A stretch of DNA of 14,397 nt, from NCBI GenBank assembly GCA_028284845.1, contig JANQQY010000649.1:1-14397 (forward strand). Direction: 5' to 3'. Below, piece by piece: positions 14,081 to 14,397 of this stretch (its first letter is position 1; each line of letters starts with the position of its first letter). The translations under genes were made by a program, and so were the position numbers. The stretch comes from Spirochaetales bacterium. Lineage in GTDB: Bacteria; Spirochaetota; Spirochaetia; DSM-27196; SLST01. Under the pieces are notes generated by a model. It saw nothing but the letters and a program-made list of their open reading frames with translations, was not told the DNA's origin and searched no databases.

Positions 14081-14397
14081 ATGGCGAAACAGGTTGATGC
14101 GACAAAAGTAGTTCAAGCCGCCCGAAGTTCAATCCCCCTGACCGTCAGATCCTTCACGCTGCCCCACGAAACCGAGATCTACCTGGAGGAGATTCTCGGG
14201 ATCTTTCTGAAGGAACTTGGCCAGGAACGACTCAAGGACCCCCTCGCATACTGCCTCCGCGAACTCGCAGTGAACGCCAAGAAGGCGAACACAAAGCGGG
14301 TCTACTTCATGGAGAAGGAACTCGACCTTACAAACGAAGGCCAGTACGAGGAGGGAATGCGCAACTTCAAGCAGGAAACCCTCGACAATATCAACCA
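14081..14397 (+). CDS. Histidine-kinase-like ATPase (GHKL N-box) protein, 3' end cut off by window edge
   Basis: 105 complete codons are visible, starting MAKQVDATKVVQAARSS, with AGGAG five bases before the ATG. After 'FTLPHETEIYLEEILGIFLKELGQERL' comes YCLRELAVNAKKANTKRVYF, which has the E-x2-x-NA-x-KAN pattern of the N box that holds Mg-ATP in GHKL ATPases (E68, N72 by my count). The G boxes would lie beyond the edge. No phospho-accepting H box or membrane helix is seen in the visible part. I recall spirochaetal proteins that begin like this and end with a histidine-kinase ATPase domain, but this is memory, not a search. The strong promoter and ribosome site suggest good expression. Alternative: a signalling regulator or anti-sigma-type kinase. 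Confidence 0.75.
   Translation, partial: MAKQVDATKVVQAARSSIPLTVRSFTLPHETEIYLEEILGIFLKELGQERLKDPLAYCLRELAVNAKKANTKRVYFMEKELDLTNEGQYEEGMRNFKQETLDNIN

Noticed and set aside
1..14397. CRISPR arrays, insertion sequences, phage or toxin-antitoxin modules
   Set aside because: No regularly spaced direct repeats, terminal inverted repeats, transposase motifs or phage proteins were seen on either strand; the window reads as core chromosome.

Overview
The window (about 14.4 kb, GC-rich, almost wall-to-wall coding) looks like ordinary chromosome from a diderm bacterium, most likely a spirochaete of the Spirochaeta/Treponema group. That placement comes from remembered resemblance, not a search. The small two-helix membrane protein next to lspA, the histidine-kinase-like N-box protein at the right edge and the 553-residue acidic/coiled-coil protein all look like proteins I associate with spirochaetes. 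No insertion sequence, phage gene, CRISPR array or integrase is visible, and no stretch over about 110 bases lacks a gene.

Region 1 (1-6693, minus strand) is a three-gene cluster read right to left. First comes an AddB-like iron-sulfur nuclease subunit, then an AddA-like helicase-nuclease, then the first half of a glutamate dehydrogenase that runs off the left edge. The AddB stop touches the AddA start (TAGATG), and the dehydrogenase start lies 17 bases inside the AddA reading frame, so translation is probably coupled. AddA and AddB together would process double-strand DNA ends for RecA loading; the dehydrogenase is a metabolic passenger.

Region 2 (6702-8013) holds three compact genes packed without spacers: an 86-residue hypothetical (+), a roughly 128-residue hypothetical (-) and a gamma-glutamylcyclotransferase-fold protein (+). 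The first two meet stop-to-stop with no base between. The last two meet start-to-start on a shared CATGAACATG sequence.

Region 3 (8010-9803, plus strand) has a near-consensus sigma70 promoter whose -35 box overlaps the preceding stop codon. It drives tRNA-Ala(GGC), followed after only 16 bases by the 553-residue unknown protein, probably as one transcript.

Region 4 (9862-11465, minus strand) is a compact operon: NIF3-like metal protein, signal peptidase II (lspA) and a small membrane protein starting at GTG.

Region 5 (11563-14397, plus strand) carries an 813-residue Lon-family ATP-dependent protease (COG1067 type). After it, behind its own strong promoter, comes the start of an N-box protein cut by the right edge.

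I saw no defence island or new multi-gene system. The best candidates for something undescribed are the 553-residue protein cotranscribed with a tRNA, the head-to-head pair at 7360, and the small membrane protein coupled to lspA.
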